Shown here one piece after another: positions 46,254 through 56,035 of a DNA stretch of 64,000 nucleotides; the first letter of the stretch is position 1; each line of letters opens with the position of its first letter. The DNA lies in contig NZ_CP080769.1 of assembly GCF_019602855.1 (NCBI RefSeq), positions 248,001 to 312,000 of the forward strand, in the 5' to 3' direction. The notes under the pieces were generated by a model, which saw only the letters and a program-made list of their open reading frames with translations, did not search any database and was not told where the DNA came from. This DNA is from Cupriavidus pinatubonensis. GTDB taxonomy: Bacteria; Pseudomonadota; Gammaproteobacteria; Burkholderiales; Burkholderiaceae. The position numbers were made by a program, and so were the translations under genes.

Positions 46254-47669
46254 TTAGCGGGCATGCTCTTCAACCTCCCAACCACCGCCCGCGGCAGCGA
46301 AAATTCGCACGAGGTCCGTCCGCAGGCTTGCATCCGATGTGGCCTGCAGCGACTCCGCGTCGAGCAGGTCGCGTTCGGCCACCAGCACGTCCAACAAGCC
46401 CACATAACCGAAACGGTACTGCGCTCGCGCCAGTTCGGCCGCACGCTGGTTCTGGGCCACGCCCGCTGCGAGCGACGTATTGCGCGACTGCTCGTTCAGA
46501 TAGGCAGACATCGCGCTTTCCATATCCTCCAGTGCATCGAGCACGGTCTGCTGGTAAGCCAGGAAGGCTTGCGCCTGGCGCGCGTTGGCCGAATCGATTT
46601 GCGCGCGGATGCGGCCGAAGTTCAGCACGGGCTGCACCAGCCCGACTCCGATTCCCCACGGAGTCGATGAGAACGGCGTGGCGTTCTGCACGCCGAACAG
46701 CGCGGTCAGCGAAATGTTCGGGAACAGTTCCGCGACCGCTGCCTTGCGTGCGGAGATCGATGCGGCGAAGCGGCGCTCCGCCACCCGCACATCGGGCCGC
46801 GTGGCAATCACGGCGGCCGGTGCGGAGACGACGATGCGCCCATCGAGCGACGGCTGCGGCGCGGCGGCCATCTCGTGCAGATTGCCCGGCGACCGACCGA
46901 GCAGCGTCGACAGCCGGTTGGCCGCAGCGTCCCGCGCCGCCCGGAGCGAAGGCACGCGCGCCTCGGTCGCGGAGGCCTGCGCGGCCGCTCGCTGCACGTC
47001 AAAGTTGCTCACCAGCGCGCCGCGCTGCTGGGCTTGCACCAGCTTCAGCGTCCTGCGTTGCGTCTCCAGGTTGCTGGTCGTCAGTGCGATCTGCCGGTCA
47101 AGGTTGCGCAACTCGAAGTACGTGCGAGCCACCTCGGCCAGCAGCGCCACGCGCACGGCCTGCTCACTGGCCTCGGTCGATTGGAGGATCGCCGTCGCCT
47201 GTGCCGTGCGTGCCTGATTACGGCCAAACAGGTCCAGCTCCCATACCGCGGATAGCGCCGCCTGGTTCACCGTAACCGACTTGTCGTTGGTCAACAGGCC
47301 GCGATTTCCGCGCTCGCTGCTCGCCACGGCATTCACCTCCGGCGCCAGCGCCGATTGCGCCTGCAACCGTGCCGCCCGTCCCTCTACCACCCGTGCCTGC
47401 GCAATCGCCAGCGACTTGTTGCCGGCGATCGCCTCGCGGATCAGCGCGTCCAACGCGGGGTCGTGGAAATGTGACCACCATTGCTGATCGACCTGCGCGT
47501 CGTCGTGGCTGACGAGCAGGTTGGCGCTCGCCTGCGATGGCGCCAGCGTCTGCCAGCGCGGCGCGACGTCGACACCGGAGCTTTGCGGCCCCACCGGGCT
47601 CGTGCAGCCGGCTACGACGGCCGCAGCGGCTGCAAGCGCCGAGGCAGCCAGTCGTTCAAGCTTCAACAT
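46254..47669 (-). CDS. Outer-membrane efflux lipoprotein, NodT/OprN-like
   Basis: The ATG at 47669, overlapping the RND gene by 14 bases, gives 471 residues. The signal ends in the lipobox VVAG-C (Cys22). Two outer-membrane efflux repeats form the TolC-like barrel and coiled coils; WELDLFGRNQ and GLVQPVLNFGRIRAQID are hallmark segments. It is the third part of the tripartite pump with the MFP and RND proteins just upstream on the same transcript. Confidence 0.93.
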   Translation of the reverse strand: MLKLERLAASALAAAAAVVAGCTSPVGPQSSGVDVAPRWQTLAPSQASANLLVSHDDAQVDQQWWSHFHDPALDALIREAIAGNKSLAIAQARVVEGRAARLQAQSALAPEVNAVASSERGNRGLLTNDKSVTVNQAALSAVWELDLFGRNQARTAQATAILQSTEASEQAVRVALLAEVARTYFELRNLDRQIALTTSNLETQRRTLKLVQAQQRGALVSNFDVQRAAAQASATEARVPSLRAARDAAANRLSTLLGRSPGNLHEMAAAPQPSLDGRIVVSAPAAVIATRPDVRVAERRFAASISARKAAVAELFPNISLTALFGVQNATPFSSTPWGIGVGLVQPVLNFGRIRAQIDSANARQAQAFLAYQQTVLDALEDMESAMSAYLNEQSRNTSLAAGVAQNQRAAELARAQYRFGYVGLLDVLVAERDLLDAESLQATSDASLRTDLVRIFAAAGGGWEVEEHAR

Positions 47670-50600
47670 GCTGCTGCACCCTTTCCTTCCGCGTGATGCG
47701 CTTTTCGAGACTTCGGAGCAGGACATAGAAGACCGGCGTCAGGAACAGCCCAAAGAACGTGACGCCGATCATGCCGAAGAACACGGCCACGCCCATCGCG
47801 TGGCGCATCTCGGCGCCGGCACCGTGCGACAGCACCAGGGGAAGCACCCCCATGATGAAAGCAATCGACGTCATCAGGATCGGCCGCAGGCGCAGGTGCG
47901 CAGCCTCGATGGCCGCCGTCAAAGTGCCCTTGCCTTGCGTCTCCAACTCGCGGGCAAACTCGCATATCAGGATCGCGTTCTTGCAGGCCAGTCCTATCAG
48001 CACGAAGAACCCTATCTGCGTGAAGAGGTTATTCTCTCCGCCGGTCAGCCAAACCCCCGCGATGGCCGAGAACAGAGACATCGGCACGATCAGGATAATG
48101 GCCACCGGCACAAAGGGACTTTCGTACTGTGCGGTCAGCACAAGAAACACCAGCAGAATGCAGATCGGGAACACGATCAGTGCGGTGTTGCCCGCCAGGA
48201 TCTGCTGGTAGGCCAGCTCGGTCCATTCAAAGGCCATGTTGCCCGGCAGCGTGTCGTTCAGGATGCGCGTGATGGCCGCCTGCGCCTGTCCGGTCGAGTA
48301 GCCGGGCGCCGGACGCCCGTTGATATCGGCGGAGCGGTAGGCGTTGTAGCGAGACGCGTTGTCTGGGCCGCTGGTGTCGCTAAGCGTCACCACAGCCCCA
48401 AGCGGTACCATCTTGCCCTCGACGTTGCGTACCTTCAGGCCGAGGATGTCATCGCGCTTCGAGCGGAACTCCTTGTCACCCTGCGCGATTACCTGGTACG
48501 TGCGGCCGAACTTGTTGAAGTCGTTCACGTAGAGCGAGCCAAGGTAGATCTGCATGGTCTTGAACACATCATCCACATCCACGCCGAGCTGCGCTGCCCG
48601 AGTACGGTCCACGTCTGCATAGAGCTGCGGCGTGGAGACGTTGTAGTTGGTGTACACACCCGCCAGTTCTGGCGCCTTGCGCGCCTTTTCCAGCACTGTG
48701 TTCACCACCTTGCTCAGCGCCAGGTAGCCGGCGTCGCCGCGATCCTCGATCTGCAGCATGAAGCCTCCGGTGTTGCCGAGCCCCTGCACGGGCGGCGGCG
48801 GGAACACGGCGATGAAGGCATCGCGGAGCGATGAGAACTGCTTCTGCAGGCTCGCCGCTATCGCCGGCCCCACCGTCCTCTGCTTGTGTAGTTCCTCGAA
48901 CGACTTTTCGCCGACGAACATCACGCCGGAGGACGGGCTGTTGATGAACCCGTTCAGCGATAGCCCCGGCAACTGCACAGCGGTACGCACGCCCGACGCC
49001 GTTGATGCCACGTCGGCCATCTGCCGTACCACGGCTTCCGTGCGGTCCAGCGTCGCGCCTTCCGGCAATCGGATCAGGCTAACCAGGTAGCCCTTGTCCT
49101 GGATCGGCACGAAGCCGTCCGGCACCCGGACGAAGCCAAGCACCGTGGCCGCCAGCAGCGCGGCGTAGAACACCATGGACCTACGCTTGTGCTTCAGCGC
49201 CCGCTTCACGCCGCCGCCGTATGACTCCCCTCCGCGGCTGAACACGCGGTTGAAGCGGATGAAGAAGCCACCGAGCCAGCGGTCCATCAGGCGCGTCAGC
49301 CCGTCCTTAGGCGCGTCGTGCGAGCGCAACAGCAAGGCGGCCAGCGCCGGCGACAGCGTCAGCGAATTGAACGCCGAGATCACTGTCGAGATCGCAATGG
49401 TCAGCGCGAACTGGCGATAGAACTGTCCCGTGAGGCCGCTGATGAATGCGATGGGCACGAAGACAGCGCAAAGCACCAGCGCGATGGCGATGATCGGGCC
49501 CGTCACTTCCTTCATCGCCTTGATAGTGGCCTCGCGTGGCTGCAGCCCAGTGGCAATGTTCCGCTCAACGTTCTCTACCACGACGATCGCGTCATCGACG
49601 ACGATGCCGATTGCCAGCACCAACCCGAACAGCGACAACGCATTGATCGAGAAGCCAAAGCCAAGCATCACCGCAAACGTGCCGATCACCGATACTGGCA
49701 CAGCCAGCAGCGGAATGATGGCTGCGCGCCAGGTCTGCAGGAAGACGATCACCACCAGCACCACCAGCACGATGGCTTCGAGCAGCGTATGAATGACCGC
49801 CTTGATCGAATCGCGCACGAACGTGGTCGGATCATAGGCAATTCGGTACTCCAGGCCATCGGGGAAGTGCTTGTTCAGTTCGGCCATCTTGGCGCGGACG
49901 TTGTTCGAAATCTCGATCGCGTTCGCGCCCGGAGTCTGGAAGATCACCAACGCCAGCGCCTGCTTGTTGTCGAGCAGCGCTCGCAGCGCGTACTCGCTTG
50001 CGCCCATTTCGACCCGTGCCACATCCCTGAGGTAAGTGACCACGCCTCCTTCGCGCTTGACGATGATGTTCTCGAACTGGTCCACGTCGGCCAGGCGGCC
50101 CTGCACGTTGACGGGCAACTGGATCTGGACGTTGTCCTTGTACGGCGGCCCGCCTACCACGCCAGCCGCCACCTGGACGTTCTGCTTGCGGATCGCGGCG
50201 ACTACCTCGTCGGGATTCATGTTGCGCTCGGCGAGCTTCTGCGGATTTAGCCAGATGCGCATCGCATAGTTGCCGGAGCCGTAGAGCTTGATTTGGCCGA
50301 TGCCGGAAATCTTCGACAGTTCGTCCTTGACGTTCAGCAGCGCGTAGTTGCGCAGGTAGAGATTGTCATATCGGTCCGAGGGCGAGATGAGATGGACAAC
50401 CATCGTCAGGTCCGGCGAACTCTTGACCGTGCTGACGCCGAGTTGCCGGGTCACCTCGGGCAGACGCGGGAGCGCGTCGTTGACGCGGTTCTGCACCAAC
50501 TGCGTGGCGAGATCGGGGTCCGTGCCAAGCTTGAACGTAACCGTCAGCGTCAGCACGCCGTCGCTGGCTGCCTGCGAAGACATGTACAGCATGTTCTCGA

Positions 50601-50820
50601 CGCCGTTAATCTGCTCCTCCAGCGGCGTGGCCACGGTTTCGGCGATGACCTTTGGGTTGGCGCCAGGGAATTGCGCGCGCACGACCACAGACGGCGGCAC
50701 GACTTCCGGATACTCGGAAATCGGCAGCTTCGGAATGGCAAGTACACCGGCAAGAAAGATGAGTAGCGAGATGACCGCCGCGAAGTTGGGGCGGTCGACA
50801 AAGAACTTCGAGAAATTCAT
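47656..50820 (-). CDS. RND multidrug efflux permease, MexF/HAE1 type
   Basis: A 1054-residue protein with 12 membrane segments and two large periplasmic loops. It starts MNFSKFFVDRPNFAAVISL. The proton-relay Asp pair lies in GIVVDDAIVVVENVERN near residue 406 in TM4. The sequence is closest in feel to the MexF/BpeF branch of drug-exporting RND pumps, not the heavy-metal CusA branch. It should export hydrophobic compounds such as chloramphenicol or quinolones using proton motive force. It lies four bases after the MFP gene. Confidence 0.95.
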   Translation of the reverse strand: MNFSKFFVDRPNFAAVISLLIFLAGVLAIPKLPISEYPEVVPPSVVVRAQFPGANPKVIAETVATPLEEQINGVENMLYMSSQAASDGVLTLTVTFKLGTDPDLATQLVQNRVNDALPRLPEVTRQLGVSTVKSSPDLTMVVHLISPSDRYDNLYLRNYALLNVKDELSKISGIGQIKLYGSGNYAMRIWLNPQKLAERNMNPDEVVAAIRKQNVQVAAGVVGGPPYKDNVQIQLPVNVQGRLADVDQFENIIVKREGGVVTYLRDVARVEMGASEYALRALLDNKQALALVIFQTPGANAIEISNNVRAKMAELNKHFPDGLEYRIAYDPTTFVRDSIKAVIHTLLEAIVLVVLVVIVFLQTWRAAIIPLLAVPVSVIGTFAVMLGFGFSINALSLFGLVLAIGIVVDDAIVVVENVERNIATGLQPREATIKAMKEVTGPIIAIALVLCAVFVPIAFISGLTGQFYRQFALTIAISTVISAFNSLTLSPALAALLLRSHDAPKDGLTRLMDRWLGGFFIRFNRVFSRGGESYGGGVKRALKHKRRSMVFYAALLAATVLGFVRVPDGFVPIQDKGYLVSLIRLPEGATLDRTEAVVRQMADVASTASGVRTAVQLPGLSLNGFINSPSSGVMFVGEKSFEELHKQRTVGPAIAASLQKQFSSLRDAFIAVFPPPPVQGLGNTGGFMLQIEDRGDAGYLALSKVVNTVLEKARKAPELAGVYTNYNVSTPQLYADVDRTRAAQLGVDVDDVFKTMQIYLGSLYVNDFNKFGRTYQVIAQGDKEFRSKRDDILGLKVRNVEGKMVPLGAVVTLSDTSGPDNASRYNAYRSADINGRPAPGYSTGQAQAAITRILNDTLPGNMAFEWTELAYQQILAGNTALIVFPICILLVFLVLTAQYESPFVPVAIILIVPMSLFSAIAGVWLTGGENNLFTQIGFFVLIGLACKNAILICEFARELETQGKGTLTAAIEAAHLRLRPILMTSIAFIMGVLPLVLSHGAGAEMRHAMGVAVFFGMIGVTFFGLFLTPVFYVLLRSLEKRITRKERVQQHVEA

Positions 50821-50824
50821 GCGA

Positions 50825-52036
50825 CTACTCCGCCCCGCGCGTTGCCGTCGCGGCGGCAGTCTTCACTTCGTCTTCAGCCAGTTCTTTCGGCGTGACCGTT
50901 GCCTCGGGCTTCACGAATTGCACCCCGCGCGCGATCACGCGCTCGCCGGACTTGAGGCCGCTCACGACCACATGCCTGCCATCGAGATCCGCGCCGAGCA
51001 CGACTCCCCGATAGGCCACCTTGTTGTCCTGGCCCACCACGTACACGAACTTCTTGCTCTGGTCGCTGCCGACGGCCACATCCGGTACCACCAGTGCAGA
51101 CGTGTCGCCACTGCCGGCCAGCCGGATCGAGACGAACATGCCGGGGACGAGCGCTTCGTCGCGGTTCTCGAACTTCGCCCGCGCGCGGATCGTGCCACTG
51201 CGCGTGTCGATCTTGTTGTCGAACGTGTAAATCACGCCCTCGTAGAAGCGCGCCGTGTCACCCTGCACGCGCATTGTCACCGGAATGGGCTGTTCCTTGC
51301 TCGGGATCTCGGCATGGCGGCGGATAGACTGGACATAGGCCTGCTCGTCGACATCGAAGTCGGCATAGATACCGTCGTTCGACACGATGCGGGTCAGCAC
51401 GGGCGCATTGGCGCCGGGCTGGACAAGGTTGCCGAGGGTGACTTCCGCCCGGCTGATGCGGCCGGCAATCGGCGCCTTGACGTACGCGTAGTCGAGATTG
51501 ATCTCGGCCTGGCGCAACGCGGCTTCGGCCGCCAGCACGGCTGCCTTGGCCATGCGATCTTCGTTGGTGCGCTGATCGTGCAGGCTTAGCGGGATCGCCT
51601 CGGCGTCGATCAGGCCCTTGGCGCGCTCGCGCTCGGCGGCCGCGAATTCGGCCCTTGCACGGGCCGACGCGAGATCGGCACGGGCGCGGGCCGCAGCCGC
51701 CTCGTAAGGACGAGGGTCGATGACGAACATCACATCGCCTGCCTTCACCGTTTGCCCGTCGCGCACGCGGACTTCGACGATCTTCCCGCCCACTTCTGCT
51801 CGAACCAGCGCCTCGTCCACCGCATTGAGGCGTCCGGAGAAGTTTTCCCATACGCGCACGTTCTCGGGCGCCAGTGTCTTGACGAAGACCTCGGGCACGG
51901 CTGCCGCCGGCGGCGTCGCCGCACGCGTGTCCTTCAACGCCATTGTTGTAACCAGACTGCCGGTCGTCACCACCAGTACCCCACCTGCCAGGAGCCACCG
52001 CCGCCTGGCGGCCCCGCTGTTCTTTCTGTCTGCCAT
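50825..52036 (-). CDS. RND periplasmic adaptor (membrane fusion protein), MexE type
   Basis: A 403-residue protein with an N-terminal signal-anchor (WLLAGGVLVVTTGSLVTT) but no lipobox Cys. The split lipoyl domain (VRVRDGQTVKAGDVMFVIDPRPYEAA, in part, and YAYVKAPIAGRISRAEV) flanks a coiled-coil hairpin, followed by beta-barrel and membrane-proximal domains. It bridges the RND permease and outer-membrane factor. It is the first gene of the three-gene efflux operon; an MFS gene in the same orientation ends 80 bases upstream. Confidence 0.94.
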   Translation of the reverse strand: MADRKNSGAARRRWLLAGGVLVVTTGSLVTTMALKDTRAATPPAAAVPEVFVKTLAPENVRVWENFSGRLNAVDEALVRAEVGGKIVEVRVRDGQTVKAGDVMFVIDPRPYEAAAARARADLASARARAEFAAAERERAKGLIDAEAIPLSLHDQRTNEDRMAKAAVLAAEAALRQAEINLDYAYVKAPIAGRISRAEVTLGNLVQPGANAPVLTRIVSNDGIYADFDVDEQAYVQSIRRHAEIPSKEQPIPVTMRVQGDTARFYEGVIYTFDNKIDTRSGTIRARAKFENRDEALVPGMFVSIRLAGSGDTSALVVPDVAVGSDQSKKFVYVVGQDNKVAYRGVVLGADLDGRHVVVSGLKSGERVIARGVQFVKPEATVTPKELAEDEVKTAAATATRGAE

Positions 52037-52116
52037 GCTCTACTACCAATCCATCGGTTGATTCATCGGTGATTCGATCCGACGGCGCGCCACGCGAGCC
52101 TGTCGGGCGCTCCTAT

Positions 52117-53310
52117 TCAGCGCGTCGTGCCGGATGTTGTGGCGCCCACGCTGGCAGGTTGCACCTCCGGCCGGGCAATCCGCTGTCGCGCTTGTTCGGC
52201 GACGAACGCCGCCGCCGCCAGAAAGACCGCACCGACGAAGCCCAGGGCATGGCGGTCGAGCAAGGTGATGGCCGCGCCGCCGATGACGCCTGACATCGAT
52301 ACGCCAACGTAGATCGCCGCCGAATTCAGCCCCAGCAGCAGTGGCGCGGCAGTCGGCGTGATGCCGATGAGCCGGTGCTGCTGCGGGACCAGAATGCCCC
52401 AGCCGCACATGCCCCAGACGATGAGCGCCGGGACGGCAGTGACCAGCGATGCCGACGTCAGCGGCAACAGCGCGAAGTCGATGATCAGCGCGGCGATGGC
52501 AAAGTTAATGATGCGGCGGCTGCCGTAGCGATCGGTCAGTCGTCCGGCGGCAAGGTTGCCGGCGGTCGCCGCCACGCCCCAGAGCAGCAGCAGGCCTGCC
52601 AGCACGCGGGAGTCGCCGCCGGTGGCCCGGTCAAAGCTCAGGCCGATGTACGTGTAGACGAGGAAGAGGCCCGCATAGACCAGCCACGTGGTCAGCAATG
52701 TCAGCAATACTCGAGAATCCGCCAGCGGCGCGAGACGGCGCGACAGGCTGACCGCCGGCGGCGTCGGGATCGCCGGCAGGCGCCATGCCACGCCCAGCCC
52801 GGCCAGTGTGCCGACGGCGGCCACGAACCACATCGTCGCTCGCCAGTCCAGCGCGCCGCCGATGAAGGTGCCCAGTGGCGCGCCCAGGGCCGTCGCGCTG
52901 GACAGGCCGCCGATCACGATGGCGAGCGCGCGCCCCCGCAACTCGGGCGGCGCCAATGACGCCCCCGTGGCCGTCGCGGTCGGACTGAACATCGCCGCGC
53001 CTAGGCCTGCGATCAGCCGGCTGGCCAGCACGAGTTCGATGTTCGGTGCCACGGCGGTCACCACGTTGCCCACCACAAACACGGCGAGGCCTGTGAGCAG
53101 CAAGCGCTTGCGGGGCCAGTGGGCTGCCGCCGCGGCGATCACCGGCGACAGCAGCGCGTAGCTAATCGCATACAGCGTGACCATCTGCCCGGCCAGCGCC
53201 ACCGATACGCCGAGTGAGCCCGAGACCTGCGACAGCACGCCAGCGACGACGAAGCTATCCGTGCCGATCGCAAACATGCCGCTGGCGAGGACGATAAGAC
53301 GTTTATCCAT
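52117..53310 (-). CDS. MFS transporter, DHA1 (AraJ/Cmr-like) drug exporter
   Basis: A 397-residue protein with 12 predicted helices. It begins MDKRLIVLASGMFAIGTDSF, typical of DHA1 exporters, and carries LASRLIAGLGAAMFSPTATA, resembling the motif C region. AAGGA lies eight bases before the ATG at 53310. It is divergent from the HxlR gene, sharing a 135-base intergenic region with palindromic half-sites, so HxlR is its probable regulator. The RND operon follows on the same strand and may be co-controlled. Confidence 0.88.
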   Translation of the reverse strand: MDKRLIVLASGMFAIGTDSFVVAGVLSQVSGSLGVSVALAGQMVTLYAISYALLSPVIAAAAAHWPRKRLLLTGLAVFVVGNVVTAVAPNIELVLASRLIAGLGAAMFSPTATATGASLAPPELRGRALAIVIGGLSSATALGAPLGTFIGGALDWRATMWFVAAVGTLAGLGVAWRLPAIPTPPAVSLSRRLAPLADSRVLLTLLTTWLVYAGLFLVYTYIGLSFDRATGGDSRVLAGLLLLWGVAATAGNLAAGRLTDRYGSRRIINFAIAALIIDFALLPLTSASLVTAVPALIVWGMCGWGILVPQQHRLIGITPTAAPLLLGLNSAAIYVGVSMSGVIGGAAITLLDRHALGFVGAVFLAAAAFVAEQARQRIARPEVQPASVGATTSGTTR

Positions 53311-53384
53311 GTGAGGGTCCTTCGCGGCACATCCGGCCGCCCGTTGGGGGGATTGCGGGCGTCGCAGCCCATAAAAGTTTTTTC

Positions 53385-53423
53385 ATGCAACTCACGATAG
53401 TGCATTACGTTGCATCATGCAAC
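53385..53423. promoter_or_regulatory. Palindromic operator candidate for HxlR
   Basis: GTTGCAT-C-ATGCAAC (53409-53423) is a perfect 15-bp palindrome. Further half-sites ATGCAAC (53385-53391) and AGTGCAT (53399-53405) lie just to the left. The group sits between the divergent MFS and HxlR genes, 23 bases before the HxlR ATG. Confidence 0.6.
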
Positions 53424-53445
53424 TTTCTAGAGTACGATTTTGTCT

Positions 53446-53940
53446 ATGCATCGCAAAACTTTCATCGGGATGAACTGCTCCGTGGCCGGCGCACTGGAGC
53501 AGGTCGGCGAATGGTGGAGCCTGCTCATCGTGCGAGAGTGCATGATGGGTACGACCCGCTTTGACGACTTCCAGAACCGTCTCGGCATCGCGCGAAACGT
53601 GCTAACCACGCGATTGAACAAGCTGATCGAGCACGGTGTGCTGGTGAAGGTGGTGGCCGAGGGCAGCGAACGGCGCACCGAGTACCGGCTAACGGAAAAG
53701 GGAGAGGGGCTTTATCCAATAATCGTTGGGCTAATGCAATGGGGCGACAAGTGGTGCAGTTCGCGAAAGCCCATCCGCATCGTGGAGGACAGCACCGGCA
53801 AGCCGATCGAGCCGGTCAGCCTGCGTGTGGGTCCGCGCACGCTGGGCTTGCGCGACGTGCGTCTGGAACCCGGTGAAGGCGCGACCGAGCGAACGGCCGA
53901 GATCATTGACGCCCGCAACAAGGCCATTCTCGGCAAGTAA
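53446..53940 (+). CDS. HxlR-family transcriptional regulator
   Basis: The ATG at 53446 gives 164 residues (MHRKTFIGMNCSVAGALEQVG). The winged HTH follows: WWSLLIVRECMMGTTRFDDF, then IARNVLTTRLNKLIEHGVL and the wing YRLTEKGEGLYP. HxlR proteins sense redox-active or electrophilic compounds, often through a Cys near the N-terminus; Cys11 here occupies that place. The C-terminal 60 residues are an extra segment seen in longer family members. It likely controls the divergent MFS exporter. Confidence 0.9.
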   Translation: MHRKTFIGMNCSVAGALEQVGEWWSLLIVRECMMGTTRFDDFQNRLGIARNVLTTRLNKLIEHGVLVKVVAEGSERRTEYRLTEKGEGLYPIIVGLMQWGDKWCSSRKPIRIVEDSTGKPIEPVSLRVGPRTLGLRDVRLEPGEGATERTAEIIDARNKAILGK

Positions 53941-53947
53941 TCAAAAC

Positions 53948-54285
53948 TCACTTCTTGGCAAGGCCACCAGGCCGAACTGCCCTGCCCCCGGGTGGCACCG
54001 CGAAGCCGTTGAACTCGTTGCTCCGGTCGTCAAATGACGTGACGTAGCCGGTTTCCGGCAGTTCCGAGAAGGCCCGTCCAATGCCTTGCTTAGCGGTCAG
54101 CCACTGCGCTTCTCGCAGTGACTGGAGACGCTGCGTGACAGAGCGTTGTTCCAACGCGGCCATGACAGCGATATGCGCGCGGCCCACGGTGCGCGTTCCC
54201 CACTTGGCTGGCGCAACGAGAACGACGGGGGCGCCTTTCGTGACGATATAGGTCGCCAGCTCCGACGCCTGCCCGGAACGCGCAC
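53948..54285 (-). pseudogene. 5'-truncated reading frame of unknown family
   Basis: A minus frame runs from just after a stop near 54288 to the stop at 53948. It reads GQASELATYIVTKGAPVVLV, then GRAHIAVMAALEQRSVTQRL, then FSELPETGYVTSFDDRSNEF. The composition and amphipathic helices look like real coding DNA, but no good start or ribosome site is present; a GTG at 54187 would give only 79 residues. I do not recognise the family. It probably lost its 5' end, perhaps with the IS insertion nearby. Confidence 0.4.
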
Positions 54286-54287
54286 TT

Positions 54288-54700
54288 TATCCAGGCGCTG
54301 CTCAGCAGTGACGCGACCTATGTGATGCGAAGCGCGGCAGCATAACCGCGCACAAAAAGCCGGCTAGCAAGAAAGGCGATACCCACGCAGGTTTGCGAAG
54401 CTCTTAAAGCGATGACGAAATTGGTTGAACCAGCATCCTAAAGGCTGTTTTTCGTGCCGGCGGCCGTTGTCAGGCACGGCGCGAGTTTGCTAAGGACGGG
54501 GTGCGCGGATCTCATCGAGGCTGCGGGCGTGCTTCGGCAAGCGCCCTTCGGGCAAGCCGGATACATGCATGCAGACCGTTTCGACATCATGAAAAAGAAG
54601 CTTGCAAAAGGCGTCGGGTCCATACATGCACGAAAAGTACGAATTGAAATGAACGCGTCCCACCCGTGAGCGGTGGAATCAAGGATCTTGAGGTGGATCC
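54288..54700. other. Stretch between the truncated frame and the IS element
   Basis: About 410 bases with short, conflicting frames (plus 54454-54669, minus 54438-54704), none recognisable. It may hold part of the left end of the IS element, whose exact boundary cannot be set without a copy elsewhere. Confidence 0.3.
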
Positions 54701-54772
54701 TCACGGGCTAACGGTATCGAGGTGGTCAAGTGGGAAGATGTACACCTTTCCCGGCAATCGGAGGATCCAGAA

Positions 54773-55792
54773 ATGAATTGTACGGCCGTGGGTGTGGATA
54801 TCGCGAAGACGGTGTTTCAGGTGCACTACATCGACCAAGCGACGGGCGAGATCGTGAACAAACCGATCAAGCGGGCCAAGTTTCTCGAGCACTTTGCGAA
54901 CCGTGCTCCCTGTCTGATTGGAATGGAGGCATGCGGCGGTGCCCATCATTGGGCAAGGCAACTGACGAAGATGGGCCACCAGGTGAGGCTGATGCCGGCA
55001 GAGTTCGTGAAGGCGTTCAACATCCGCAATAAGAATGATGCGGCCGATGCCCGGGCGATTTGGCTGGCAGTCCAGCAACCAAGTAAGGCGATTGCGGTGA
55101 AGACCGAGGTGCAGCAGGCAATGCTGGCACTGCACCGTATGCGAGAGCAATTGGTGAAGTTTCGCACCATGCAGATCAACGCATTGCGCGGACTGCTGAC
55201 AGAGTACGGCGAAGTGATGGGCAAAGGCCGGACAGCCTTGGATAAGACGATACCGGAAGTGCTCGCGCGGGTTGCGGAGCGCCTACCCGCGGCGCTGATC
55301 GACACATTGCGCGAACAGTGGAACGGGCTTGCAAGGCTGGACGAACAGATCGCCGACATCGAGCGGCGAATGCGCGACTGGATCAAGGAGGACAAGGCCG
55401 TGAAGGCGATCAGCGAGATTCCTGGCGTGGGACTGCTGGCGGCAACAGCGGCGGTCGCGATGATGGGCGACGCGAAGACATTCCGGTCCGGTCGTGAGTT
55501 TGCCGCATGGGCCGGCCTTGTGCCGAAGCAGACCGGATCGGGCGGCAAGGTGAACCTGCACGGAATCAGCAAGAGAGGAGATACCTATCTGCGCTCGCTC
55601 TTGATCCACGGTGCGCGCAGCGTCGTGACGCGTGGGAAGGATCCCGGTCCCTGGGTGGAGCAAATGAAAAAGCGGCGGCCTCCGAACGTGGTGGTCGTTG
55701 CGCTGGCCAACAAAATGGCGCGCATGATATGGGCGGTACTGGCCCATGACCGGTCGTACCAGAAGGATTACGTGAGCGTGAAGCCGGTTTGA
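54773..55792 (+). CDS. IS110-family (IS1111 group) transposase
   Basis: The ATG at 54773, eight bases after GGAGG, gives 339 residues. The N-terminal RuvC-like DEDD domain has VGVDIAK (Asp), GMEACGG (Glu) and NKNDAADARAI (Asp pair). The C-terminal Tnp_20 domain has EIPGVGLLAATAAVAMMGD and FAAWAGLVPKQTGSGGK, followed by the serine-bearing LHGISKRGDTYLRSLLIHGA. The gene is intact and so probably active. These recombinases insert DNA guided by a bridge RNA encoded in the element. It separates the efflux block from the catabolic block. Confidence 0.95.
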   Translation: MNCTAVGVDIAKTVFQVHYIDQATGEIVNKPIKRAKFLEHFANRAPCLIGMEACGGAHHWARQLTKMGHQVRLMPAEFVKAFNIRNKNDAADARAIWLAVQQPSKAIAVKTEVQQAMLALHRMREQLVKFRTMQINALRGLLTEYGEVMGKGRTALDKTIPEVLARVAERLPAALIDTLREQWNGLARLDEQIADIERRMRDWIKEDKAVKAISEIPGVGLLAATAAVAMMGDAKTFRSGREFAAWAGLVPKQTGSGGKVNLHGISKRGDTYLRSLLIHGARSVVTRGKDPGPWVEQMKKRRPPNVVVVALANKMARMIWAVLAHDRSYQKDYVSVKPV

Positions 55793-56035
55793 CTGGTGAG
55801 CACCACGTTGGAGATTGACGTTCTTACCGGGTGAAACGTCGAAGGTTGCGTTGGTAATCGAGTGTGATGACAAGTCAGGTAGGACCGGGACCTGCCAAGC
55901 CTGCGGGGTAATACGAGCCTTGAGCTCGAAGGACGAATGAGGCGCGGGTCAGCGTATTTCATAGGGGCCAGCAGCGGTATTACCGGCTGCAAGAAGGCCG
56001 GATATAGAGCTGCAGCCCATCCTGTCAGTGTCTGA
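55793..56035 (+). ncRNA. Candidate bridge RNA region at the right end of the IS element
   Basis: This stretch has no gene. GGTAATAC (55907-55914) pairs exactly with GTATTACC (55977-55984), enclosing a smaller hairpin region around GAGCCTTGAGCTC, so a multi-stem RNA can form. IS1111-group elements encode their bridge RNA downstream of the transposase. The boundaries and the guide loops were not defined. Confidence 0.35.
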
